From positions 248,001 to 312,000 of the forward strand of contig JAPDRN010000025.1 in the NCBI GenBank assembly GCA_030247855.1: a stretch of 64,000 nucleotides of DNA, read 5' to 3'. Positions 11,601 to 19,963 of the stretch are shown here, one piece after another; position 1 is the first letter of the stretch; each line of letters begins with the position of its first letter. Both the position numbers and the translations under genes were made by a program. The notes under the pieces were generated by a model. It had not been told where the DNA came from and ran no database searches. It was given only the letters and a program-made list of their open reading frames with translations. This DNA is from Knufia peltigerae. Lineage: Eukaryota; Ascomycota; Eurotiomycetes; Chaetothyriales; Trichomeriaceae.

Positions 11601-13251
11601 TACACATGCACAATTTGTACTTCGCTTATTAGAGAGGATGGTATCTGGACAAAAGTGTAGCGACTATCATGCAATTGAAACGGGCACACTGGAAATGGCT
11701 TTGGACTATGTGTATCAAATCTCGTCTCGCTGGAAGGATCACCCAGGTGTTGAGGAGAGCCTCAAGCTCGCAGGACAGTGCGCCGAGAAGTGTTGTACCT
11801 GTGCAAAGGTGGTTGCTGAATGGTTTGCGTCACCCCGTGTTCTCGAAGATGTCATCGCTCGAAGTCCATATCAGCTGGTCCGGAAAGCATTTGCAAGTCT
11901 CTTCAACCTTGTGTACAGCCATCTGCATGCTCTCAAATCCACCATGGACGCCACCGAAGATGAACGCGATCAACTGGCGGCAAATTACTCTCGCTGGCTA
12001 CAATCTGCCATTGGTCAGCTGGCCAAATCATGGGACATGGTGACTAAGATTGGTCGCTGCTGGCCTGAGTATTTCGGCGTTTTACTCGCCTTACAGAGAC
12101 TTGGGGATGATGTCGTGGTGCTCTTGTTCGACGAAGAATTTTTGGAAAAGTGCATTGACATCATCTCCATTCATGTTATCAACTCCGATTTCCCAATCAG
12201 CAAACGACTAAAGACACGGTATTCCGCGTACCTGGCTGCCCGAGAAAAGAATCGGCCTTTTAGCCATGGCTTGCTTGTCCGATTCTTGGTGAATCTTGTG
12301 TTGAGAGCCGATCTCCACAACATTCCCGGTGGCGACTACCGTTTGACTAACAAGAAGATAGGCTTGACGCCCAGTGAACTCGAAGTTCTAGGGGTTAGCA
12401 AAATGCCTCCCAACCTAGACTGGCTGCTGCGACTTATCGCGGGCCGCCAGAACCCCACAGCAGCCAATGACCTGGTCATTAGTCTTGCACAAGATCCAGG
12501 TCTTGCCGGTGCACTTTCGGAAATACTTCACACTGGACTCAACGACAGACTGATTCATATTGCCATTACCTTTCTCAATCCAATTGTCACTTTTTGCGAA
12601 CAATGTGAGTCAGAACCTCGTATTATCGACTTGGTACAATCTGCCTTGGACAGCATCGCAACGGTGGGAGTGGAATATGCTCGGGACTACTTCGAGTTTC
12701 TTGAAGCCATCCTTAAAGTGGAGAATCAATCGCTTGATGCAGAGGCTGGATTCTTGGAGGAGGAAGTGTTGAAAACTTTACCTCGTTGGGCGCCCACATT
12801 TCTCTTGTGTCCCATTGATGGACAGAGCCATATTCGGCATGGCACAATGGAGCTGCTCAAAAGACTGGTATTTACTCCCCTGCAAGAACCGGAATACGAA
12901 GATCCTCGGTTTCATCGCCAGCTTCGCACCCTTGTCCAAGAGTTGGCGAGAGACGCCCAGGGCTACATACATACTCAATTTTTGACGTCGCGAAGTCGGG
13001 CAGGCTCAGCACTGTTCCCCGGACAAGTTCATCAAATCATTGACGTGGTCGAGAATTGCTTGGTCTATTTTGACCTTGAGACTGCACAAGATGAGGAGCA
13101 AGTTGCCAGTATTCAAACCACGCTAGCAGCGCTTCGGGCGAAAGCTGAGGCGGAGGCAGAAGCCGAGACACTGAGCACAGAGTGGCAAGAGAACAGCAGC
13201 GAGATGGCAGAAATGAGTACGGAAGATTTTGAAGACCTACAGAGTCCGTGA
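5602..13251 (+). CDS. giant ubiquitin-specific protease (USP9X/USP24/USP34-like), intronless
   Basis: A single 2549-residue frame encodes a cysteine deubiquitinase (peptidase C19). Residues 1-190 are low-complexity Ser/Pro/Thr. Residues 200-1600 are a long alpha-solenoid-like region with a ubiquitin-like stretch near 1090-1170. The catalytic domain starts at GYAGLRNLSNTCYLNSLF with nucleophile Cys1641 (codon 10522). It contains a CTSCGR zinc-knuckle half and ends with the His box HSGTADTGHYYSFIRQR, catalytic His1889. The tail after about 1950 matches the position of the fungal DUF3517 extension. Architecture and length agree with fungal and animal members of about 2500 residues that remove ubiquitin from diverse substrates. 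The tail ends in an acidic Glu/Ala-rich coiled segment. The absence of introns over 7.65 kb is unusual beside its spliced neighbours. The start at 5602 is the first ATG after the small upstream ORF. Confidence 0.93.
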   Translation: MSSSTSDSSTRNRSDSTEGSGLPQHEHKRPRLSESKPDETQVMSDLQQTEKSSLAPSASVIDENNLAVEGSPHRTPPLPPRPAVVATAMSPTSRVTIQTRPLSSQSVTKPSQSIADATKPNVPPSNQSTSPAHGTGMDGAQDHDLSSNAEPSNTEANTLEQPDASSIPSSPSKSPEIEIAEVEDYDRDPTQTRWTTRIGASARATVPKPMLPHYIQRTFPYAGDAPGSARRAVLEIANRFQHGGAQDGELFSKVKNWMVDFVDTCTEIPQRFFEEDHDFWQCLPGLIECLLRRTSGPPPQARVEDLIEYFVAYARVTKLIMEYDARNIQGLSPDLDARDLKDFIVKSMPYYQPLIWMLQPEGIPFYDALRGTMGFEIAQLLVPVLDRICGREVALVRSVSNLITAATPFLSKKPDLVKCFIQLLTVTGYAMKPLASAAATTEPMFKPSSFTEIDYIRVTIADVMLKADHVIQQAIVKQAPWLNLDSAPKIIGQLMPIVGVIAVEVPKIGQDIVATAGVGFADSDLTDLPSTMPQAWKFKTLRKFITHGRMELRVFGVENMSNDLVQVYKERISNQPPPPTSDPLVRFLVKFIQQNQIIDYIIGVDSHPQLIHRSHNVVGFLCVSGTYTDATTDVIWKTIVESQDPRTVHEVFNLLSNCHVYDLHALCYICRKLADYPFQRFDTHVLQFTVGLLDKIRSCNEATPQQPTDPTIRHLLVRLLREACLDENLSLEQATVIRKDFSRHLGTSLTLGGILDASTITVDDVELSHLIKESTESLRSHKEYSSGDVLVLTVLVPMLRQSLSEVIAKFDLIELLVADIVHLTNVFQQKLQENVSVAFFEVAYDVRATLLYSLMLLAPTMFSKPSIESLWTSFFTAKQLPVAVRARAWDTLINVMRRRQVSEQNPVLDLIVSEHVQRLGPQDYDERVLEFLKISVSYTIRHSNYAMPDAEDVVVIPGIDRMWRVMLEAPPNTVENQATEFIIQQYLDHQLITRRSREAIDATHSSLVDRCVQQVMASAAKLKSYSDGSTSGEDEPMAIIASDQEIRAEELRFDRSLLFLRKFLEGMKSRPRYSPTPSQQPQGLPEFLLKKGDEIEVSIQVYGSRYVIPEKQKVAFGSENTGNDLWKYISEASGFTDFTIYHWGQGIELSGCDKTLAELDASQALFMVHKIANSSEKAPTRTTRASSPVDYKIMHHFDDLYDLLDSDERLSGEVYGFLSLFPAQSELIRVIRSREKDPAELLPPKKPFKLLYCARALLACIEDESFSSEPNTLFLTYSIQTILAVLPKLELSDAKNPLQMSIAHWLIQALLLAFRAKVPAETSQDYIQDRQGFAAQIYRLLLFTLEGASTISNEVAPAAMVKMILEAFTEACLHDDRVWEHVDGSKKFEELLALAFIAERRADVRHSLLEVVVGLTGAAGTKIHLKINNPRAARSRFPASVIEACLSHLWAALVETLPHICEYPEQCAEISEAVLVILRRIGKSITIGSIRHHFVQWSAMLLEHDHRETVGQPTRDHVVGSLTKLLYECCKLLKSNELLPPSYLLMEKLIDRLLLPPLSVDGALSETPPVIPVLDSTVREGLYNLLLALSQGPQDKATILAKLQDAAHLERDFFEPIYVHERQSLRTEVGYAGLRNLSNTCYLNSLFTQLFMNVQIREFFLDTDKFSDPKKKLVKELAKVFAHMQNSYEKSIDPSLAVEAITTYEGEQIDVSIQMDVDEFFNLLFDRLESQIDHRARDLFKSIYGGQLVQQIKSKECEHISERLEPFSAVQVEIKGKARLEDSLRAYVEGEVLQGENKYSCTSCGRHVDAVKRSCLKDVPDNLIFNLKRFDYDILTGMRTKVNDEFQFPDVLDIAPYTLASLSDEGVEEQDQFQLTGVIVHSGTADTGHYYSFIRQRPSSKPVEESWVQFNDTDVTVFDPSQMRDNCFGGNAEAGFYHLPKYYSAYMLFYQRTSSIERFQEQYRQHDAINPVRLPLPYNMEHHIAQQNELFLRSYCIQDSTHAQFVLRLLERMVSGQKCSDYHAIETGTLEMALDYVYQISSRWKDHPGVEESLKLAGQCAEKCCTCAKVVAEWFASPRVLEDVIARSPYQLVRKAFASLFNLVYSHLHALKSTMDATEDERDQLAANYSRWLQSAIGQLAKSWDMVTKIGRCWPEYFGVLLALQRLGDDVVVLLFDEEFLEKCIDIISIHVINSDFPISKRLKTRYSAYLAAREKNRPFSHGLLVRFLVNLVLRADLHNIPGGDYRLTNKKIGLTPSELEVLGVSKMPPNLDWLLRLIAGRQNPTAANDLVISLAQDPGLAGALSEILHTGLNDRLIHIAITFLNPIVTFCEQCESEPRIIDLVQSALDSIATVGVEYARDYFEFLEAILKVENQSLDAEAGFLEEEVLKTLPRWAPTFLLCPIDGQSHIRHGTMELLKRLVFTPLQEPEYEDPRFHRQLRTLVQELARDAQGYIHTQFLTSRSRAGSALFPGQVHQIIDVVENCLVYFDLETAQDEEQVASIQTTLAALRAKAEAEAEAETLSTEWQENSSEMAEMSTEDFEDLQSP

Positions 13252-14746
13252 AAGCAAAGCAAAATTTGGATGATGAAACTGCGTATGGGTGTGTCGACGT
13301 ATGTATTGGAGAGGCGTCGAATAGAGATTTGGGTGGTCAGGCTGGCGTTATGAATTTTGGGCTCAGACTGCCCGGCGTTTATTGGAAGACGAAGATTGGA
13401 ACGAAACAGAAAAATGCTACAATAATCGACGACGAAAGCATGATGGTTTACGACATGATGAGAAAGTATTGCTGGTTTATGTAACGAAGCTGGAGTTTTA
13501 ACTGTCCCTCAAAGGTGGAATGGACCTTTTTCTAGAAGCACAGACTTGATACTTTTAATTCTGTCCATCACTCTTTTCCCCCCTTTGCTTTTCCTTCCTA
13601 GACGTAGACGTAGACTGTTGGTACGAATACAAGATCATAGAATGACGAGTCTCCTTGGAATATGCTGATCAATACGGTCATCCAGGTTAGAACATCGCAT
13701 GTCAGAAGGTAGAGAAACACACTGTTGTGTGTTACGAGAGCAAAGAATTGATTAGTGAGTATCCGTACTTTGGTTCCCTTTGTCCTCCTTTCCTGAACGA
13801 GTACATAGATACCTGGCAACTCTAGCTGATTGCCCATCTCATGTTCAACCTGGGACGCGACTTTTCAGCCGCATCAGACGTTGGTGGTACTTTGTCCGTG
13901 CGATGAGGCCATGTTTTGACTGGCTCGTCTGCACAGTGCAGCCCTCTCCCCTCTCCATGGGTGCGTCCAGCTGCATTGTTTTTCTCAAAAGCTTTTCCGA
14001 CACAAAAACCCTTTTCTCGGCACACCTGGCATGGGTTGGCCGAGCTGAAGGAGATGGCGAGTCGTCAATGGTTGCGCCGGCGGGAACGTTTTGTGCCACC
14101 GGTGGGACGCCTTAACAAGTTTCCCCCCCCTTTCTCATTCCATCGCTTCTGAGGTACGAAGTGAGAGTGTGAACGAATTGGATCCGGATTGGTCCCTGAT
14201 CGAAGCTGAACCTGTTACTCGTACAATAGTTCGAGTACGGGGTCCCTCATACAGTAGATACTGATGCGGATACTGTCCGGGGGTAAGTGACTCGCTCTCT
14301 TTCACATCCTGCCGGTCCGATACTACAACTCGTGCTTACGAGTACCAACCAAGTGGTACAAACCATGACCCTTGTACCATGAGTCTTCGGTAATCACATG
14401 TGCTCTTTTCTTTTCTTTTTCAGTTCTACTATTCTTTTCCAGAGATATTGACCAAAAACGAATCAAGGGGCTGACCACAACGAGGCGTCCAACTGCCTAG
14501 GTTTATTTTTCCCCTTTTCCCACAAAGGGTGCTCACTACCGTACAACACTACATTTCAGCTCTCGTCAAACCATGACATTCGTAGATTAGAATGTACATT
14601 GAGCAACGTCAACTGTCTGCAGATACACATATATATATATATATCTGACAACTGTCTCTCAAGCCCAAACCACCTCTCTTTCTGTCCTACCATTGAACCA
14701 TTTTTTTTTGAAACGCAACTACCTACACAGTCTGGTGTTCATCGAG
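13252..14746. other. intergenic, no gene seen
   Basis: Overlapping frames up to about 110 codons occur on both strands near 13780-14150, but none has a motif or plausible splice partners. A short (AT)n run lies at 14629-14644, and an imperfect GTAGAC repeat lies near 13602-13616. The right part is the leader of the cysteine-rich protein gene. Confidence 0.55.
14629..14644. repeat. (AT)n microsatellite
   Basis: Sixteen bases of alternating A and T lie about 100 nt upstream of the cysteine-rich protein start. This is a simple repeat, and it could also serve as a TATA-like element. Confidence 0.7.
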
Positions 14747-15883
14747 ATGCTCGTCAATACTCTTTTCAAGACCTTTGTGGTCTCTCTGGCACTCCGTTCG
14801 TCGTCGGTCCTCGCGGATTCCAAAATTGATCAAGCAAAGGTTCAAAAGTACAAGGCACTTTTCGCCGCCGCCGCCGCCGATGCCGATCCTAGCGGCACCA
14901 CCAACGACTCACCAACCAAGACCTTTGATCCAGCGGTGCTTGAAAGTCCTTTCAAATGGTCCGACGTGGTTCACGGTGCATGGTGGTTTTCTGGTTGTCA
15001 ACCATCTTGTCAGGCTTGTCTGTCAGGATGTAATTTGGCTTGTTGTGTCAGACATCCATTCCCCTGGCCACCTCCGCCTTCCTCACCATCACCATCACCG
15101 TCGTCATCAAAATCTCCTTCCGGTGGGAAAAAACCTGGCTCTACACCGACATCGACACCGAAATCACCACTTGATTGTCCATGTACCTGTGAAGATGATT
15201 GTCCTCCCCAAGTGAGAGCAGTATGTTGTTCGACAACTCCGGAATCATCAGAGTCCAAGGACACCAAAGACGGTCAGAAACCTCTAGAACTCGACACACA
15301 ACACACCGAAATATGTCCTTGTCACTGTGAAGCCAGTTGTCCAACTTGGATTCAAGCCATTTGTTGTGACACACCAGGTTCAGGGTCATCGGATTCAGAA
15401 GCCCGAGATACCACCACCACCAAACCGGGTTCCGAGACTTTCATGGGTCTGGTCCTGCAAAATTCGGCGGGGGAACCGGTGACGGTTTTGGCGACCACAA
15501 ATTTGACCGTCGAACAAAGTTTTGTTACTTTCGATCTCGTCCGTGGACTCGGGAGAATCGACGAGATGGATCACGACGGTGAGAAGGACACTTTTCGGAT
15601 TGTCCTCGACGTCATCGTAGGACCTGCGGCCGGGGATGGCACCACCAGCGACAAAAGCGTGGTGCTCAAGCAAAGTTTTCAGGTCATTGACGGATCTAGA
15701 CTTTTTGAGCGGGAACAAATCTTGTTGGGTGTCAAGTTTTTGGCCAGGATCGACGGGTTGGAAGTCAAAAAGACTCTTCTCGGTGGTGGAGGTGGTGGTG
15801 GTCTGGAAGATGGGTTGAAGATCGAAACCGGAGAGAGACCGGCGGACCAGAAGGAAAAAGGAGGAGGACACGATGAGTTGTGA
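14747..15883 (+). CDS. secreted cysteine-rich protein with tandem CPC motifs
   Basis: The 378-residue product starts with a likely signal peptide (MLVNTLFKTF VVSLAL ... VLA, cleavage near residue 23). Three Cys clusters follow. Residues 84-100 have the pattern C-x3-C-x2-C-x3-C-x3-CC. Residues 144-161 and 190-207 are near-identical units with the pattern C-P-C-x-C-x3-C-P-x6-CC. Ser/Pro/Thr-rich linkers separate them (about 105-143 and 162-189). The C-terminal 160 residues lack Cys, look beta-rich and contain a seven-Gly run. I do not recognise the family. The ATG at 14747 was chosen because it places the hydrophobic segment at the extreme N-terminus. The repeated spacing suggests a small disulfide or metal-binding module, and a cell-wall, adhesin or effector-like role is only an inference. 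The 10-N gap lies 70 nt downstream. Confidence 0.75.
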   Translation: MLVNTLFKTFVVSLALRSSSVLADSKIDQAKVQKYKALFAAAAADADPSGTTNDSPTKTFDPAVLESPFKWSDVVHGAWWFSGCQPSCQACLSGCNLACCVRHPFPWPPPPSSPSPSPSSSKSPSGGKKPGSTPTSTPKSPLDCPCTCEDDCPPQVRAVCCSTTPESSESKDTKDGQKPLELDTQHTEICPCHCEASCPTWIQAICCDTPGSGSSDSEARDTTTTKPGSETFMGLVLQNSAGEPVTVLATTNLTVEQSFVTFDLVRGLGRIDEMDHDGEKDTFRIVLDVIVGPAAGDGTTSDKSVVLKQSFQVIDGSRLFEREQILLGVKFLARIDGLEVKKTLLGGGGGGGLEDGLKIETGERPADQKEKGGGHDEL

Positions 15884-16432
15884 AAAATTCTAGTACCACC
15901 TACCCTCGTCCTGGGTGAGTGTGTGTCTGAGGTGCGGACTGGGTGTGTGTGTGNNNNNNNNNNGTTTAAACTCGAACTGGATTCGAGAGTGACCTGACCA
16001 TCACTACATGTCTACAATTGGATGGTACAGAAGTTGCCTTTGACTTGACCATCACTGTCGTGGTTCTGTTCGGGGACGATGGCGATAGTCACTGTCAACC
16101 TAGTCATAAAGGGAGGAAAACAGTAGACGGCTTCATCCTCATTCAGCTTAGCAATGATGATAGATGAAAGGGAAATGAATATACTCTTTGCCAAAAATAT
16201 TTCAGAAATCCCCCCGGCCTGATGAATATGACTATATCTATATATCTTCCTCGTGAGCTTGCTGTGCGGAGTATTTTATCACCGTTGTTGTAACAATGAA
16301 TCGGAATCGGAATCGGCATTATCCTTTTCTTTCTTCAAAGATGGTTCCCAAAAGAATCTTGAATCCAGCAAGAACTTAGTGTCTACCTCTGTACGTGAAC
16401 GTATAACATGTATAGACATAAAAGTCTCTTTT
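15884..16432. other. intergenic with assembly gap, no gene seen
   Basis: This separates the convergent cysteine-rich protein gene and the membrane protein gene. It contains a (GT)n tract running into ten Ns (15954-15963), and a triple TCGGAA repeat near 16301-16316. Confidence 0.6.
15954..15963. other. 10-N assembly gap
   Basis: Ten ambiguous bases directly follow a GTGTGTGTG run, so the gap is probably an unresolved GT microsatellite of unknown true length. Confidence 0.95.
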
Positions 16433-18661
16433 CTAAACCAAACTTTTCAATACGAACCCACTCCTCGGTTCACCTTCGACACCCACCCTGCTCGTCTCAC
16501 CGCGGATCTTGGACTCGTCAAAGACCAAATGTCCGGCCATGTCGACCTCGACGGTTCCAGAGTTGTTGGTCGATGCCTCACGGAAGGCGTGAAGACTCAG
16601 AGCGGCGAGGGAAAAACGAGCGGCGATGTCACGGACGTCGACGTCGTCCAGGGCACGGTACGCGACGACGGCCGCGACGACACCGAAAATGACATAGGCG
16701 ATGCAACACGCGACCAGGATGGCGAGGGGAGCCTTGGGAACCTTGGCCACGAGGAGAGGCGTCCGGTCTTGCTCTTGGGAGTTGGTCCGGGCGGACAGGA
16801 AAGGACCGATCACACTCATGACCCTCTGGGAGAAGCTGTCTGCGAAATTGTCCGCCATGGACGTGGGGTCGGCCTCGAGGGCGGCCTGCAAGATATCATC
16901 GCCCAGGTCATTGTCAAAGGCGCTGTCCGTGCCCACCAACCGGTACCCGTGGAAGATTTCGGCGAGCGTCCCGTTGGGCGACGGTTCCAGCGTGTGGACC
17001 TCGGCCGTCGAGTTGACCCAGGTGTACTCGGCGTCGTAGGTGGTGTACTGGCACTTCAAGACAAAATCGATGTTTTGGGTCGGTCCCTTGTGGATGCCAG
17101 GGTCGTCGGCCATGCTGACTCCTGCCCGTTGAGCGGACACGGCGAACCTCGCGGCCAGCGCAAAATACACGGGATTGATGAGCTGTGCGTCCGTCAAGAC
17201 GGGCCTCAGATCCCCCGTGCTGTCGTACGGAGTGGTGAGGTTCTCGTCCATAAAGTAGGCGTACTGTAAACCCGAGCCGGGTTTGAACCCCAAGGGCGGG
17301 ATGTCGGAATCGTTAAACCCCAGCCCGTTCGCCGTCATGGTCGGCGGTTTGCCCAGCACACCATAAAAGTTCTTGGTACAGTTGAACTGGCTGTAACTGT
17401 CGTCGGGCCCGAGGGTCTTCCACTGACATTCCGAACTCACGGGCGCACAAGTCGTCACCACCCCGGCCGTGTGGGACCTGAAATCCCGGTATGGCGAGAG
17501 GTTGCGACTTTGGGGCATAAGGATAGCGACGCTGCCGTGCTCACTGGTCGAGGGCCGACCGGGAGACAAGACCAGTTTCACCTCGGAAACGTTGGAGGTT
17601 CCGTGTTGCAGAAAAAACACTTCGTTTTGACCCGCCACGTAGGCGTTGTAGTCGTGCTGTGCGAGTTGTCCGTTGCGAGAACAAGGGAGATTGAAATTGT
17701 CGGTCCTTTTGAGGGACAGACACGTCTCCGACAGACCGAACCCGTAGGCGGCGTACGATCGCTGCGCGGCGACGATGGTGACCTGGTCGAAGTTGATCGT
17801 GGTCGTGGTGTAGTGCAAGGCCGTGTCTGCCGCGAAGACGACCACCGCCAGAAGCAACGTGAGAGATAGCGTCCGGGCCGCGCGCCGCAGTACAGGTGGG
17901 ACAATGACCCGTTCGCCCGTCGAGTAGATCCAGTATCTTCCCAGTCTCCCTATCGATGCCAGGCAGAGGCCAACCACGAGACTGTACTGGTACGGCGAGG
18001 GCAGGTCGTGCTGGTTGGTCCCAGAAGAAGAACGAAGCATGTTGAGAGCAGTCTGATAACTCATCAGGTTCATGATGAAGGCGGCGAGCAGAGGAGCTAA
18101 TGTTGACGCCCACGACGCGACAAATGCTATCCTCGTCGCCGAATAGTTGACGAGCACCACAGCGTGGTCGCCCAAGGTGTCGGAATTGGAAACCTGCGGG
18201 AAAAGGCTGGTGTCTGACCTCACCCGATATCCAAATATCAATCCCAACAATCCAGCCACGAGACATGCCATAGGTAAGATTATGATGATTGTCGGGACGA
18301 GAATTGCCTTCCACAGGCCTCTTTTCGGACACCTGAGTTCATCCTTGGTGAATGTCGTCGTCGGATAAGACTTTTCAGTGAGTGGCCAGTTGCTGGACTG
18401 GTGAGAAGGTATCCTGTTGAACCTCGAGGTCCTTGGTCTTTTCGGTTTGGCACGGGTGAAGATGTCCCCGGACCAATCCGTGTCAGATAGTGTGGTATGA
18501 CTGTGGTTGAGGAATTGCTCCTGTGATGACGGCACGCGTCCATGCTGGTTGTTTGGTAGACTTCCTTGCCATGGATCGGAAAAAGCTGTTGACGGCGTGC
18601 TAATCGAGCTAGATTGAGGAATCGAGTAAAGCCATGAGCGGTTGTTTGACATGGCGGGCAT
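16433..18661 (-). CDS. fungal multi-pass membrane protein of unknown function
   Basis: A single 742-residue frame on the minus strand. Residues 1-110 are polar and Ser-rich, probably cytosolic. Hydrophobic segments occur at about 118-144, 178-200, 226-240 and 266-281. Next comes a long region of about 360 residues containing NxS/T glycosylation sites and several Cys, which looks like an extracytosolic domain. A last membrane span at 644-668 precedes a tail beginning RALDDVDVRDIAARFSLAALSLHAF. This layout, with a DVRD-x-A-x-R-FS-xx-A-L motif after the last span, recalls a family of ascomycete membrane proteins without known function. No transporter or enzyme signature was found. Large antisense frames overlap it but show no motifs. 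Confidence 0.8.
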   Translation of the reverse strand: MPAMSNNRSWLYSIPQSSSISTPSTAFSDPWQGSLPNNQHGRVPSSQEQFLNHSHTTLSDTDWSGDIFTRAKPKRPRTSRFNRIPSHQSSNWPLTEKSYPTTTFTKDELRCPKRGLWKAILVPTIIIILPMACLVAGLLGLIFGYRVRSDTSLFPQVSNSDTLGDHAVVLVNYSATRIAFVASWASTLAPLLAAFIMNLMSYQTALNMLRSSSGTNQHDLPSPYQYSLVVGLCLASIGRLGRYWIYSTGERVIVPPVLRRAARTLSLTLLLAVVVFAADTALHYTTTTINFDQVTIVAAQRSYAAYGFGLSETCLSLKRTDNFNLPCSRNGQLAQHDYNAYVAGQNEVFFLQHGTSNVSEVKLVLSPGRPSTSEHGSVAILMPQSRNLSPYRDFRSHTAGVVTTCAPVSSECQWKTLGPDDSYSQFNCTKNFYGVLGKPPTMTANGLGFNDSDIPPLGFKPGSGLQYAYFMDENLTTPYDSTGDLRPVLTDAQLINPVYFALAARFAVSAQRAGVSMADDPGIHKGPTQNIDFVLKCQYTTYDAEYTWVNSTAEVHTLEPSPNGTLAEIFHGYRLVGTDSAFDNDLGDDILQAALEADPTSMADNFADSFSQRVMSVIGPFLSARTNSQEQDRTPLLVAKVPKAPLAILVACCIAYVIFGVVAAVVAYRALDDVDVRDIAARFSLAALSLHAFREASTNNSGTVEVDMAGHLVFDESKIRGETSRVGVEGEPRSGFVLKSLV

Positions 18662-19963
18662 CTTGGTTCTTCGTTTGTCGCGGATCTAGTATGTCAAAGG
18701 TGAAGAAGAGGTGTAGCCAGACCTCACAGATGGATTGAACATGTCGAGAACAAAAAGCTTGAGGGTTTTCTCGACAATAGCAGTAAGTGGAAAACGAACT
18801 TTCATCGACGAAGGAGAAAAGGTTCGGCATCAACGATCGCTAAGCCTGGCTCAGGTAGGCAGACATCACATGCCAGTGGGCACTTTTGAGATAGATTGAG
18901 ACAGACAGGGCTGGAAAGATCATCAACACGTGGTTTGTGTGGGTGTACCGGGGCCATGGTGCCGCAATCCAGGGGGCAGCTGGGGCTATGCCCTGGAGGA
19001 AGATGAGAACGAATCCCAGCAGTCGGATGGCATCTCGGTAGGAGCCATGACAATGGACAGGCAGAAGAGAGAAAAATTGATTGGTGTTTAGCAGGACAGT
19101 CAGCTGGGTCAAAGGCTGAGGGAGAGAGAACGAGGACTCGATAGATTCTCTGCTTAGTGATATGCACGGATCGACTGGAGTCTGGAACCGTCAGTGGTAG
19201 TGAACCGTAGCATTGGGTAAGGATCGATGAAGACCGAAAAGCTTGAGAGAAGGCAGTGCTGACTGGTGGCTTTGCAAGGGGCGTTGAATCAGAGTGATGG
19301 TCATCCGAGTCGCTGTTCGTATATGCAGCTTTGGGTTCAGGTGGTTGAATTGACGGCGTCCTTTTGCTCGTTAAGGCCTCCCAGCCTCAACTGCTGTACG
19401 ATAAGTCCACACAATTCACCAGGTCGACGGCTTATGTTTTTCTGATCAGGGCTCATCGTGCGAGTAATCGACATGATTTGCTAGGCCAGTTTTAAAGACG
19501 GTGTAGCATTCCATCCAGCGTGTTCGCATATAACAAACTACTACAGCCTAGCTTCTCCTCCCTTCACATGCATCGTTCCTGCAGCCAAACACGAGTAGCA
19601 AGATGATAACCAGGGCCAGGTATAAAGTCAGCACGCGAGGACCTCAGAGAGGATTAATACTGGACGCCTGATTGCGGCGAGCGTTTCATCAAATCATGCG
19701 TTGTTCATTCTCCCCTTGAGCACGTAGTAATGTAGGGTGAGAGACCTAGATATTCTTGCATGAGTAGAACGCCTTTCTACCAAAGTCCGTGACTCTCTGA
19801 CAATCTGGGAAAAGAACGAAACGATCCCTGGATCAGTATCTGCCATGATTTCCCAAATACCTGTCCATCCATGGCTACGCGCCAGACTCCTCGCTCAAAG
19901 CGCAGCACACGCCCAAAAAAATAGGAATATAAATCGTATCCGTAGACCAAACCTTGTAATGTA
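18662..19963. other. intergenic, no gene seen
   Basis: This is the 5' flank of the membrane protein gene and the 3' flank of the flavoprotein/ankyrin gene, both on the minus strand. Short Pro/Cys-containing frames at 18802-19167 have no motif. Their position could equally be a 5' leader. Confidence 0.5.

Noticed and set aside
15951..15975. GTTTAAAC next to the N run as a vector or cloning junction
   Set aside because: An eight-base site can occur by chance, and the flanks look like ordinary intergenic fungal DNA with a GT repeat. A plain scaffolding gap is simpler.
16253..17269. 338-codon plus-strand frame
   Set aside because: It lies antisense to the 742-residue membrane protein, has no motif, and its charged repetitive composition is what the complement of that GC-rich gene would give.
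17541..18332. 263-codon minus-strand frame
   Set aside because: It is a shifted frame inside the same membrane protein gene, without hydrophobic segments or a family match.
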